In this document: positions 9,126-18,200 of the stretch, one piece after another | How positions within the stretch are numbered: position 1 is the stretch's first letter | Layout of the letters: the number at the start of each line of letters is the position of its first letter | Source: an uncultured Senegalimassilia sp. | GTDB taxonomy: Bacteria > Actinomycetota > Coriobacteriia > Coriobacteriales > Eggerthellaceae | NCBI GenBank assembly: GCA_934630815.1 | Contig: CAKTWI010000010.1 | Location: forward strand, 13,444 to 77,443 | Reading direction: 5' to 3' | DNA: 64,000 nt | Notes under the pieces: generated by a model | The model's input: only the letters and a program-made list of their open reading frames with translations | Database searches by the model: none | What the model was told of the DNA's origin: nothing | Program-made: the position numbers and the translations under genes

Positions 9126-9277
9126 TCGCCTGCAACGGTGATGCGGGCGATCACGTACATGGCCGGTGAGCTGGTGATTGCCGTGCATTGCAGAGGCAGC
9201 GAATATTGGAAATTATTGGGACCCGTCCTGATAATCGGCCCGGATAATTGCGAAGGCGCCAATGGGGGCGCTGCTTG

Positions 9278-9332
9278 GTGAACAGGGGACGGAGGTGTGT
9301 TCGGAATGAACACACCTCCGTCCCCTGTTCAC
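9278..9332. repeat. GGGGACGGAGG hairpin repeat, tightest copy
   Basis: Two perfect 25-base arms (9278-9302 and 9308-9332) flank a five-base loop, GGAAT. This is the most compact copy of the family in the window. It follows the HipA gene and could act as a bidirectional terminator. Confidence 0.9.
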
Positions 9333-9354
9333 CTTGCTAGAAACCTCTCTTTCC

Positions 9355-9375
9355 GCCTGCAAAACCGCCCAGAAG
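9355..9375. repeat. End fragment of the 165-bp element
   Basis: CCTGCAAAACCGCCCAGAAG matches the right end of the 165-bp element exactly. The left part is missing. CTCTTTCCG just before it also occurs in the spacers of copies 1 and 3, which suggests a deletion derivative. Confidence 0.75.
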
Positions 9376-9455
9376 TCGCGAGCGGGTTTTGCGCCGCTCG
9401 CATTGCGGCGTTCGCTCTTCGACGATTCACGCACTAGCGCTTTTGCTTTCACCTT

Positions 9456-9552
9456 CGCCGTTCAAAATACTTAACATTTCTGATATCGAGCCAATATTAA
9501 ATATTCTGTATACTCGGGCTACTAAGGCAAATACAAAGTATTTTGAACGGCG
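9456..9552 (+). promoter_or_regulatory. Inverted-repeat operator pair around the hipBA-2 promoter
   Basis: CGCCGTTCAAAATAC (9456-9470) is the exact reverse complement of GTATTTTGAACGGCG (9538-9552). The repeats bracket an AT-rich stretch with a possible -10 box TATACT near 9509. The right site ends seven bases before the antitoxin ATG. HipB proteins repress their own operon by binding spaced sites, so these are the best operator candidates. Confidence 0.6.
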
Positions 9553-9559
9553 GCATAGC

Positions 9560-9796
9560 ATGTGGACCAACGCTTACTCATACGAGGACATCGGCGAGTT
9601 TCTGCGAGAGGCGCGCAGGGCGCGCGGCATCACGCAGGTTGAGATGGCGAAAAAGCTCGGCTTCTCGTCGGTCACGCTCTCGGCGCTCGAGACGGGCAAA
9701 AACGTCTCGGCAATCAAGGTCGATCGTTACCTGCAGCAGCTTGGTTTTCGCATGGTGATCGTGCCCAAGGGTGCGGACGTGGAGGTGACCGAATGA
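9560..9796 (+). CDS. HipB-type XRE-family antitoxin, module 2
   Basis: The product has 78 residues. An XRE helix-turn-helix is plain: EFLREARRARGITQVEMAKKLGFSSVTLSALETG. The tail GFRMVIVPKG resembles the C-terminus of HipB-like proteins. The ATG at 9560 is preferred because upstream codons run back through the operator-like repeat. The stop overlaps the following hipA start by four bases. It should neutralise the HipA kinase and repress the operon through the flanking inverted repeats. Confidence 0.85.
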   Translation: MWTNAYSYEDIGEFLREARRARGITQVEMAKKLGFSSVTLSALETGKNVSAIKVDRYLQQLGFRMVIVPKGADVEVTE

Positions 9797-11073
9797 GGCA
9801 GCTCGACGTTTATCTGGGAGAAAGCCTGATCGGACGCATTGTCGAGAACCGCAAGGGCGGACGCTTCGAATACGAGCAATCGATCGTCGACAAACTCGCC
9901 GGTCGGCCGGTGCTTTCGATGGCGTTTCCCGCGAAAAGCCGCCCGTTCGGCGAGGCGAAAACCTCTGCCTGGTTCAATGGCCTGCTTCCCGAGGGAAACC
10001 GCCGCGACGAGGTTTGCAGGAGCCTTGGCGTGTTGCCGTACGACTGGATCGGCCTTCTTGCTGAGATAGGCAGGGAATGCGCCGGTGCGGTAAGGGTGTT
10101 CGAGCACGGCCGTGAGCGCGCTTGCGAACTGCGGCTTGAGAAGATTTCCCCATCGGAGCTGGCCGAAAAGCTCTCGAGCGCTACCGAGCGCCTCCCGCAA
10201 GTTGAGAGCGGTTTATTTCGCATGTCGCTTGGCGGCTTTCAGGAGAAGATGTGCGTTGTCATGCCGGCGATTCCGGAGGGCGCATCTTCCGTCGCTGCTG
10301 ATGTTGTTCTACTGCCGATGGGCGACAGCCCCAGCACGCATATTCTCAAACCCGAAAGCGAGCACTATCCCGGTTTGGCGGAGTCTGAGGCTTGGGCCAT
10401 GACGGCGGCCGGGCGCGCGGCACGCGCATCTAGGGTAGCCCTGCTCGATCTGGACGATGCGCCGAGCACGCTGGTAGTTGAACGCTATGATAGGATTGCC
10501 GATAACGGCTCTGCGCATGTGATCAGGCTTCATCAGGAGGATGTTTGCCAGGCGCTTGGAATCGACCCGCACGGTAAGTACGCTGCTGCGGGCGCGCCTA
10601 AGGGCAATGATCCCACATATGTCGCGATTGCTGGTTTGCTGCAGAAGTTCTCTTCCGACCCCGAGGGCGAGAAGGCGGAACTGCTGCGCCAGCTTGTTGC
10701 GAACTTGGCGCTTGGCAACTGGGATGCGCATGCTAAGAACACGTCGTTTCTCTACCGCATGCAAATGGTTCCCACACTCGCGCCGCTTTACGATGTGGTG
10801 CCTATTGCCGAGGTCGACCCGCGCACGGCGCTTCTTTCCATGCGCGTCAACGGGGTGATAGACCCCGGGAAGCTTACGCGGGCTGATGTTGCCGCCGAGG
10901 CCGCTTCCTGGGGATTAGGCGTGGTGGATGCTGAGTCGGTCATCGATTGCGCGCTTCGGAATCTTGAGGAGGGCATTCGGGTCGCATCAACGGCTTATCC
11001 GGCCGCTGCAGCCCGCCATGAGGCAAATGCGCTGGAAAGGATTCGCAAACTGAAAGGGGACATCCGGCCTTGA
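9793..11073 (+). CDS. HipA-type serine/threonine kinase toxin, module 2
   Basis: The product has 426 residues. Motifs in order are LNGLLPEGN-like FNGLLPEGN, the ATP-loop SLGGFQEKMCV, STHILKPES, LVVERYDR, the catalytic loop NWDAHAKNTS and metal-binding LYDVV. This is closer to canonical HipA than module 1. The two kinases share the fold but are clearly diverged, so they are separate systems rather than a recent duplication. Translation is coupled to hipB by ATGA. Confidence 0.9.
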   Translation: MRQLDVYLGESLIGRIVENRKGGRFEYEQSIVDKLAGRPVLSMAFPAKSRPFGEAKTSAWFNGLLPEGNRRDEVCRSLGVLPYDWIGLLAEIGRECAGAVRVFEHGRERACELRLEKISPSELAEKLSSATERLPQVESGLFRMSLGGFQEKMCVVMPAIPEGASSVAADVVLLPMGDSPSTHILKPESEHYPGLAESEAWAMTAAGRAARASRVALLDLDDAPSTLVVERYDRIADNGSAHVIRLHQEDVCQALGIDPHGKYAAAGAPKGNDPTYVAIAGLLQKFSSDPEGEKAELLRQLVANLALGNWDAHAKNTSFLYRMQMVPTLAPLYDVVPIAEVDPRTALLSMRVNGVIDPGKLTRADVAAEAASWGLGVVDAESVIDCALRNLEEGIRVASTAYPAAAARHEANALERIRKLKGDIRP

Positions 11074-11118
11074 GGCGGTGTTGACCTTGGCGGGCGAGTG
11101 GGCCGATGCGCGACCAGG

Positions 11119-11204
11119 GCGAACAGGGGGCGGAGATGCGTTCGGGATAGAGCTTTGCGAAACGCAAGTCTTTTCCCGAACACGCCCCCGTCCCCTGTTC
11201 ACGC
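11119..11204. repeat. GGGGACGGAGG hairpin repeat with a TTGCGAAACGCAA loop
   Basis: The arms GCGAACAGGGGGCGGAGATG and CGCCCCCGTCCCCTGTTCAC flank a loop containing TTTGCGAAACGCAAGTC. The same loop string occurs in the copy at 35400-35484, so the loop is part of the repeat family. Confidence 0.75.
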
Positions 11205-11230
11205 GTAACGTCGGCAAACCTTGTGTGTTC

Positions 11231-11866
11231 CTAATAATAGTAATAATAACGAGTGCAGGAGGTTACACGCAGCATGAAGAGAAGCGCAATCGCGCATATG
11301 CAGAGCGTGATGGCAAAGAGCGCGAAGGATATTGCGATGGCGGGCATCACGGGAAAGAACGAGACGAACAGGGCGTCTGCCACTGGTTTGTCTTTAAAGC
11401 CATCGAGCGTATTCACGTAGTAGCAAAAGACGGCAAGCGTCGCGACGATCGTGACGATGACGCACACCAGCAGCTCGCAAATGACATTGATGTCTTGCGC
11501 TGCGGCAATATTGGTGGCCGTGAGGTAGATCTCGAGGATGATAAGCGAGACGGCCGGGATGGAGAACGCGATGCGTGCGGGCATGCGCAGCCAAGCGTTG
11601 CTTGCAATCGAGGTGTTGCCGAGCGCGTCGGCGGCGAGCTTGATGCCGATGGCCATTGCATAGAACGGTGCAGGTGCGACTCATGCCCAGCGGCAGAGCG
11701 CCTGAGCAACTTCCCCCTAATCGGCGACAACTTCGCTGATCGAAGCGCAAATCAGGGCAGCAACATAGAGCATCGCGCCAAACGCAAGGGTCTGCAACAG
11801 GCTAATGGCAATCGTCTTGGCGGACGGGACTCGGAGCTGGGAAAACGCTGCAGCAAGCGTGTTCAT
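11231..11866 (-). pseudogene. Disrupted membrane-protein gene, paralogue of 12561-13184
   Basis: Reading from ATG at 11866 (AAAGGA upstream), the frame encodes MNTLAAAFSQLRVPSAKTI and then stops at TAG, with a second stop (TGA) about 13 codons later. The same frame then continues to 11231 as a multi-helix membrane protein. Alignment to the intact paralogue shows the frame is conserved across both stops: QALCRWA*VAPAPFYAMAIG against QAIIRWSWILPTPFYALAIG. Both stops are therefore nonsense mutations. The 141 codons after them could still be translated only if reinitiated. Confidence 0.75.
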
Positions 11867-11997
11867 CTACGGTCCTTTCTAAAGGTTGTCGAGTACGGAA
11901 GCGATGAAGCCGATCTGGCAACTTGGAGAGCCGGCTTCGCTGGGCATTTTGCCGCCATGGCGGCTGGTCGCAGTTGGCGCGACTCCAACGGCGCCTC

Positions 11998-12240
11998 CTA
12001 AGCTGCGCGACGGTTCGCGTTGTGGAATCGGGAGGGGCAGCCGCCGCGCGGTGCATTTCGCCCTGCGGTCAGCGAGGCTTCAACGCCTAGGCCCTGACGA
12101 ATGCGCCAGAGGAAGTCTTGCCTCGATACGCCCCATACGCGGCACATGGCGGCAAGTGAGGGGTAGTGGCGGCCTTTGTGGTCGCGAACGGCGCGTTTGC
12201 CGCCGGTTTTGTCGCTTCGTTCGTAGATTGCTGCGCTCAT
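11998..12240 (-). CDS. Small basic protein with a phage-like DNA-reading repeat
   Basis: The 80-residue product begins MSAAIYERSD, with AAGGAGAG eight bases upstream. The core VRDHKGRHYPSLAAMCRVWGV..FLWRIRQGLGVEASLT matches the short repeat D-x-x-G-x-x-F-S-x-x-x-M-x-x-x-W seen in phage and mobile-element proteins that resemble helix-turn-helix modules. It is basic and may bind DNA. It lies between two related membrane-protein genes on the same strand. Confidence 0.7.
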   Translation of the reverse strand: MSAAIYERSDKTGGKRAVRDHKGRHYPSLAAMCRVWGVSRQDFLWRIRQGLGVEASLTAGRNAPRGGCPSRFHNANRRAA

Positions 12241-12350
12241 GTTCTCTCCTTTTGGCTGGCTGATGTGCTGCGTTCTCTGCGGTAAAGCTTGCGCAGAGAA
12301 CCTGATGACTGGATGTGGCGAGCTCTTGAATCTGGCGAATAGGGCGGTGC

Positions 12351-12512
12351 TTAGAACAGCTTCGGCACCACGACGTCCGGCAGGAATTCCTGCAGAAGGC
12401 TGTTGACCATGCCGGAGTCGTCGATTCCCCACACAACCAGAAGCATGATGGCCATGATGGCAAGGGCGAAGGCGAGGACGACAAGGGCAGTGGATGCGAA
12501 ACGCTTGATCAT
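12351..12512 (-). CDS. Small single-helix membrane peptide
   Basis: The 53-residue product begins MIKRFASTALVV and has one hydrophobic helix (ALVVLAFALAIMAIMLLVVWG) followed by a short acidic tail ending VVPKLF. AGGAAGGA lies about eight bases upstream of the ATG. It follows the membrane protein at 12561-13184 by 48 bases and is probably in the same operon. The function is unknown, and a small toxin or membrane partner are both possible. Confidence 0.65.
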   Translation of the reverse strand: MIKRFASTALVVLAFALAIMAIMLLVVWGIDDSGMVNSLLQEFLPDVVVPKLF

Positions 12513-12560
12513 GATGAGTTCCTTCCTGAGATAAGGCTACAGTTCTACGGTGACGGGGGG

Positions 12561-13184
12561 CTACATGCGCTTTGTGGAGCAAACAGCGGCGATGATAATG
12601 AGCGGGATGGCGGCGATCGCGATTGCGAGTTGGCCAAGGAACGTCACGGCGGTCGGGAGCACGGGCAAGAACGAAACGAACAGGGCATCGGCGACGGGTT
12701 TGTCCTTGAAACAGCGGAGCTTAAGTATGTACAAGACGTAAACGACAATCGTTGAGCCAGCCGTCATGGAGACCGACATGGCGGTGGATGCGAGGACGGC
12801 TGCCTCTTGCGTGGTCTTGAAGGCTGCTACCATGCTTACAACGCTCAGGACCACAAGCAGCAGCGTCGGAATCGAGAACACGATACGCGCCGGAGCTCGC
12901 AGCCACAAGCTGTTCACAAGGGAGGGCCTTCCAAGCGCCTCAGCGGCGATTTTGCCTCCGATTGCCAATGCGTAAAAGGGAGTGGGGAGGATCCACGACC
13001 AGCGAATAATGGCCTGGATGTTCGGGTCGCAGCCGTGTTTGCCAAAGGCAGTGCTGACAACCGCGCAGATCAACGCCGCAAAGTAGAGCATCACCGCAAA
13101 TCCAATCGCCTGCAGCAAGCTGATGCTGATGGTCTTGGCGGACGGGACGCGATATCGAGGAAGTGCCATGGCGGATACGTTCAT
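12561..13184 (-). CDS. Multi-pass membrane protein of unknown function
   Basis: The 207-residue product has four to five hydrophobic helices and a conserved-looking loop, KDKPVADALFVSFLPVLP, that is also present in the damaged paralogue at 11231-11866. AAAGGA precedes the ATG by eight bases. No catalytic motif is visible. The gene leads a minus-strand group with two very small genes and the pseudogene, suggesting a tandemly duplicated cassette. Confidence 0.75.
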   Translation of the reverse strand: MNVSAMALPRYRVPSAKTISISLLQAIGFAVMLYFAALICAVVSTAFGKHGCDPNIQAIIRWSWILPTPFYALAIGGKIAAEALGRPSLVNSLWLRAPARIVFSIPTLLLVVLSVVSMVAAFKTTQEAAVLASTAMSVSMTAGSTIVVYVLYILKLRCFKDKPVADALFVSFLPVLPTAVTFLGQLAIAIAAIPLIIIAAVCSTKRM

Positions 13185-13674
13185 GCGAGTTCCTTTCCGA
13201 AGGGTGTTGCTAAGTGCGAGTTGAACTATAGCCGTCGGCTAAAATCGATGCACGTAAAAATGGAGCTAAGTGAAGCAAAAACGATATTAGTAAACAGAAA
13301 TGGCTTCTAGAGGCGCTACCTTGGTGCAAGAGGGTTTTCTCGGAGAAAGGAAGGGGCATCAATTGCGGGCTCGATTTTGTTTAGCGATAAGTATCTAGGC
13401 TCTCGAGCTGATGGAAAGCGCGTAAATCGCGATAATTTGTTTCCGTAGTATTTGCTGGAGGAGATATTGGCATTGTTCGATTTGGGCAGCATGGCAATTG
13501 GGTCGAGCACAGCCTTCTGCGTTGTAAATAGTACGGACGTTGTTCGATTGTTGTCTGGGATTCGACTTTGCTGTCGTTGCCATGCCGCCCAAATCGGTCT
13601 GCGTAGCGTTTGCGCTCGCCAATTGTAGGACCAGCGCTTAGGAACGCTGAACTTTATCGTGGCGAACGCAAAGG
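13185..13674. other. AT-richer gap without a recognised gene
   Basis: The only open frames are short and lack ribosome binding sites or recognisable domains. Base composition shifts here from the GC-rich left side to the AT-richer helicase locus, so the gap may hold the boundary of a transferred segment. No attachment-site repeat was recognised. Confidence 0.5.
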
Positions 13675-14796
13675 CTATGGCCTAGCATCGGGCTTGTCGT
13701 CGGTCGTTTTTTGGCTCTTGTTGTAAACGTTATCGCTTAGCCTTTCGATGACTTGATTTCTTAATTTAACTGGCTTCTTGATTTCGAAAAAATCGGCCCA
13801 TTTAACAGCTTGATCGCAGGTCCCCTCGAAGGACGCTTTAAAGCGATACCAGACATAGTCCTCGTACGTTTCCTTGTCATAACTATCTTTTCCGCTGAAG
13901 ATGTCCTCAACATACTTGCACTTATCTTCCTTATGGCAGTAAGCTTCTACGGTAACGATTTTCCCGGCCCTTCGGTTAACTGCGCCACGGATAAAATCGT
14001 ATGCGGTTGTTGTTTTTAGCTTGTCGTAATCGTCTGGAAAACTAATAGCGCTCGCGGTGTCAACGATTTTTATCTTGTGCATCATGTCAATGCGTACCAT
14101 TATGCAGGGAACTTTTGCCTTAACATATTCGACGAGATAAGGATACCCTTCGAGAATTTGAATGCGTAAAGGAATGCGGTTTTCGCGTTCTTCAGTCTTT
14201 TTGCTATTAACAACATATTCGTAATTGATAGGTCGACGTTTGCTGATTGCCTCTTGAATTATCGAAATACGGTTTAGCAGGTCCGAAAGCTTGACGTCAA
14301 AAGGGTTTGCTTTGTAAATAGTCGATTTAATCTCGTCATAGAGGAAATCGTGATCGGATTCGCTCAGTGTGTTTATCAATGGTGACATTGTACTGTTTTC
14401 GTTGCCGCCACTTACTGTTGAGCACATTAGTTGTAAAAGATAGAACGTTTCGGCCTTTTTGAAATCGCGCGTGACGAAATAGCGGGCCTTTGCGTTTGAT
14501 TTATCCGATCGTTTTACGCACCAAAGGCTCGCATTGGCTAACTCCCCGATTCGTTTGGGCTGATTGGGCTCGAAGTCATTTGGCTCATCTGCGCCGGAGT
14601 GGAGTGTCTTTCTAACCGGCCCATCGCCGACAACGGTGCTGTATTTTTCCTTCAGCTCGCCTATGATTTCCGAAATGGATATTGATCGAATCGGGGTTGC
14701 AGTCATGGAATCGCTGTCATAAGTGCCGTCGGTTAACTCAAGTAGGATGCGTTCGATTTTCCAGGGAAGAGAGTAATCAACCTTGTTGTTTGCCAT
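13675..14796 (-). CDS. WYL-domain transcriptional regulator
   Basis: The product has 373 residues. The N-terminal 60 residues (KIERILLELTDG...SISEIIGELKEKY) read as a winged helix-turn-helix. The middle shows a WYL-type ligand-binding domain: RRPINYEYV, then PLRIQILEGYPYLVEYVKAK and MVRIDMMHKIKIVD. WYL regulators often control defence operons and sense nucleic acids or nucleotides. It diverges from the giant helicase gene, and their shared spacer holds a promoter and hairpins, which makes it the likely regulator of that gene. Confidence 0.8.
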   Translation of the reverse strand: MANNKVDYSLPWKIERILLELTDGTYDSDSMTATPIRSISISEIIGELKEKYSTVVGDGPVRKTLHSGADEPNDFEPNQPKRIGELANASLWCVKRSDKSNAKARYFVTRDFKKAETFYLLQLMCSTVSGGNENSTMSPLINTLSESDHDFLYDEIKSTIYKANPFDVKLSDLLNRISIIQEAISKRRPINYEYVVNSKKTEERENRIPLRIQILEGYPYLVEYVKAKVPCIMVRIDMMHKIKIVDTASAISFPDDYDKLKTTTAYDFIRGAVNRRAGKIVTVEAYCHKEDKCKYVEDIFSGKDSYDKETYEDYVWYRFKASFEGTCDQAVKWADFFEIKKPVKLRNQVIERLSDNVYNKSQKTTDDKPDARP

Positions 14797-14925
14797 TGCA
14801 TATCCGATCCGTGCTGTTTGCTGACGAAGATGTGTTGCGTTTGGATTGATTATAAGGTGTGTCTGGGTTATTGTCCCTCAAAGATGACCCTGCTGCGAAT
14901 CTGCAGGTAGTTACATTGCTGCTTG

Positions 14926-14934
14926 TGCTACAAT
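14926..14934 (+). promoter_or_regulatory. Extended -10 promoter
   Basis: TGCTACAAT fits an extended -10 element (TGN plus TACAAT). No good -35 box lies upstream, as expected for this class. Transcription would begin near 14941 and run into two hairpins before reaching the helicase gene. Confidence 0.5.
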
Positions 14935-14948
14935 CCTTTTTGGCGATT

Positions 14949-15022
14949 CCCTCCTCGCCATCCGGGGCGAGGAGGGGTCCCTTTTTCTTATGGTTCCCCT
15001 TGCCATTCGGGGCTGGGGAACC
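14949..15022 (+). ncRNA. Structured leader or small RNA with terminator-like hairpin
   Basis: Hairpin 1 pairs 14949-14959 with 14966-14976 (11 base pairs, loop ATCCGG) and is followed by a five-T run, like an intrinsic terminator. Hairpin 2 pairs 14992-14999 with 15015-15022. Both contain the string GCCATYCGGGGC. A leader with a terminator in front of a 5-kb gene suggests attenuation, or a separate short RNA made from the same promoter. Confidence 0.45.
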
Positions 15023-15278
15023 TCCTCTTCAATATGAACAGGACCTCGTCACGAGGAAAATTGTACGCTTGCTCTCATGGTACGGGGTCGGGCTCTTTCC
15101 CCTATCTCAACTAATTCACGATGATTTGGCGCGTCTTTTCGGCGCTTTTCTTTGCGGCTTGATATCTGCACGTGGCGAATTCGACCGGACGGTCCATTGC
15201 TAGGTTTGCATTGCTGATAGAATCGCTAAATAATGCCATAGGTGCTGCCATGTTGTGACTAATTGCCAGGAGGGCGAA

Positions 15279-18200
15279 ATGAGCCAAAATTCATCTCCGA
15301 CTGATAATCAAAAGGCAGAAGAGCTTAAAACCGCACTGAATTATTGGGCGCTTTTGGATTTAATGGAGCAGGGAGACTTCCCTAAAGCGGTTACTAAGCG
15401 CAGCAACTACAGAGACAATGACAATGGCATTAAAGGCTACTTTAATAATTGCCTGCACATCGTTTTGGATGACGAAACCGATAAAACGCCAATCATCACG
15501 TATGCAGAATCGAAAATGAATGAATCCGAAAAGAAGTGGGCAAATAAGGAGATACGCCTTCATCTGGGCTGCATTCCTCGGGATGTCTTGACTCAGCTGA
15601 GTATCGATAGTCTTGCTAGGGAAGACGAGGGAGAAGGTGGCTTCGACTCCGTTGAGAAAAAGGCTGTGTGCGAGGATCTATCCTTCAAGAGCGTCAGCAT
15701 GTCGGTAATCACATTGAAAGCTGATGGCAGTTTTGACAAATTCAGGCTGTCTCCCCTTTTGTGGTGCGCTTATTACTTAAATCAAGGTCAGCCCATGCCT
15801 ATCGATGAGATCAGAGAGAGGTATGAGGAAGAAGAAAATAAAATAACGGAGCAAATAATATCGGCATGCCCTAAAAAGGAATGCGCAGAGCAGGAATGCA
15901 CTGAAAAGGGGCGTGCTGAGCGCTCCCCTAATTCCGGTGATGATAACGAATACCGCCTTAGTTGCGGTGACGTTAAAACAATTATTGACCTGCTTCTTAA
16001 ATCGGAATGCTTCAAATTTATCGAGAGCAAAGTTGCAGATTATCAGAATCAGCACAAAGGCAAACCGAACATACACGACGTGAGGACTTGCGCTCTGGTG
16101 GTGCACGCGGACTCCGAAGTCGAGCAGGGCAATGAGGGGACAAATGCCTCGTCAGGCGACTTCTCTTTTGGTCTCTCTTTCTATCATAATGACTTGGTTT
16201 GTGTTCAGGAGGCAATTGGGAAGGCAATTAAAGCAGGGCAATCGTTGGATACCTTTCGAAAGGGTCCCCTTTCTCTTGTTATTGATTATCTGCTCGGTGG
16301 CTTTAGGGAAGAAAAGCAGAATCGAATCGATTTGTTCTGCGCAAACTATGAAAAGGATGTCGAGCACGATGAGGATCCACGGCTTGGCTATTTTAGCAAG
16401 TGCTTGAGTTATTGGAATCTGCCGCTTGGCAGGTGGCCTTCAAAATATTCGCCAGCTCTTATGCAACAAGTTGCAATCAACCAGGTTGCTGGTAGGTTGA
16501 ACCAGCGCTACGAAGCGGAAGGGCCGTTGCATGAAAGAGGGGCTTTTCCAGCAAATGATATAGTGTCGGTAAATGGCCCTCCAGGGACTGGGAAAACCAC
16601 GCTTCTTAAAGATGTCATTGCGGCAAATATCGTGGAAAAGGCGCGCATTCTTGCGACCGTAGATGAACCAGATGCGCTGTTCGAAGAGATTCAACTCGAT
16701 GGGAAGCCTGATGGCTATCTGCGATATGCACCGAAAATGTATCGGATAAAGCAGGAATACGATGCGATAAATGACCTGAGCATAGTGCTTTGCTCAACGA
16801 ATAATACGGCAGTTGAAAATATATCTAAAGAGCTTCCCGATGGTAAGAAGTTCTTTGAGGGTCTTCTCGACAATGAGAAGAGCATTTTCCAAGGCGCCAA
16901 CAAAAACTGCGAGCTGCATAAACTTGCTAGATCGGGTAGCAAAGGCGACGAGAAAAGCAAAATAGATGCTGACCTGTATTTCTCTTATGCCGCAGTTGCC
17001 CAGTTTGCGAAGTCGGGAAAAGAAGCAGCCACGAAAGCGTCTCTGAGAGTTGATCCGCAAGCGCCGGGAATGCTAATTGCCGCGCGTTTGGGAAAGAAGG
17101 GAAATATAAAGACCTTTCGGGATGAATCCCTGAAGAAAGTTACTCGCGCTTCAGATACGAATAAGAATCACGCGCATTTTAGTAAATACAAGAATGCACG
17201 CGACTTGTTTAATGAGCAGTATGCCCTCGTTGAGCGTATGTTCAAGCAGCGTGCATTGGCCTCCGATATTGAAGGCCTTGAAGCGTCTTTGAAAGCAGTC
17301 GAAGAGAAGGAACAGTCGATTCGGGATGATATAACGGTAATTGGAGGCGCGTTTCTTGAAGCCGTGGCTAGCTGTGCAAGGAAAGCGGGATTTCTGCGCT
17401 GTCCGAATAGCTTGGGAGATCTTGAAGATCTTGAGATTAGGCTCATCAATGACAGATTTGCTCGTGACGAGATTTCCGCAGCTGAAGCAGAGGTTGAAAA
17501 ATATAGCAACGAGAAATACGGATTGTTTGATTGGCCCGCTCGGCGAAAGCGGAAAGACGCAAACGAGAAGCTTCTAGAATGCCGACGGAGTTACGAGCGC
17601 TCCCTTATTTCCAATGTAAGCGAGCGCGGCAAATCTCATATCTTGAATATCTGCGAAAAGTATCATCAGTGTTTGAGTGCTGCTAGTGAAAAAGAAAATG
17701 AGCTCCTAAAGAAAAAAGGAGCTATTAATAAGCAGCTAGACGACCTCAAAAAGCAGCTAGATGATCCCGAAAACAAGGCGAAAGAAACCGAGGGGCAAAA
17801 GGCATCACGCCGCGTTGATTCTGCTTTGCTTGAGGGGATTGATTCTCAATGCGATGACGCGCAGCTCTTTAACCCCGCTCCAATTCCGGATTCTTCTGAC
17901 TCTTCCGGAGCGGATGAGGACGCCGCTCTCTCCAAAGCTCGTGACGTATTGTTCTTGCGTGCGCTTCAAGTAACGAGGGAGTTTGTGCTGGCCTCGAAAT
18001 GCGTTAAGTTCAATTTGACAAACTTAGGAGCGATATGGGGCGCGAAAGAAACACCTAAAGGCAATGATGAGGGCGAAGAAGTAATCCTATACGATCAAAA
18101 GCATATAGCAGAGGTTATGCCATCGTTGCTGCAAACGCTGGGGAGTGTTACGCCGATTATTTCAACGACGTTCTCTTCTATTCGGACGGTGTTCAAGGAT

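Larger units (their letters stand above)
9126..9559. other. Spacer between the two HipBA modules
   Basis: It holds a perfect GGGGACGGAGG hairpin (9278-9332), an end fragment of the 165-bp element (9355-9375) and an AT-rich promoter region bounded by 15-base inverted repeats (9456-9470 and 9538-9552). No gene is seen. Confidence 0.75.
14797..15278. other. Spacer between the WYL regulator and helicase, with leader RNA signals
   Basis: It holds an extended -10 promoter (14926-14934), a terminator-like hairpin (14949-14986) and a second hairpin (14992-15022). The rest, to the helicase ribosome binding site near 15269, has no convincing gene. Confidence 0.6.

Noticed and set aside
13316..13622. 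Small minus-strand genes in the AT-rich gap
   Set aside because: The frames overlap one another, lack ribosome binding sites and have no recognisable sequence.
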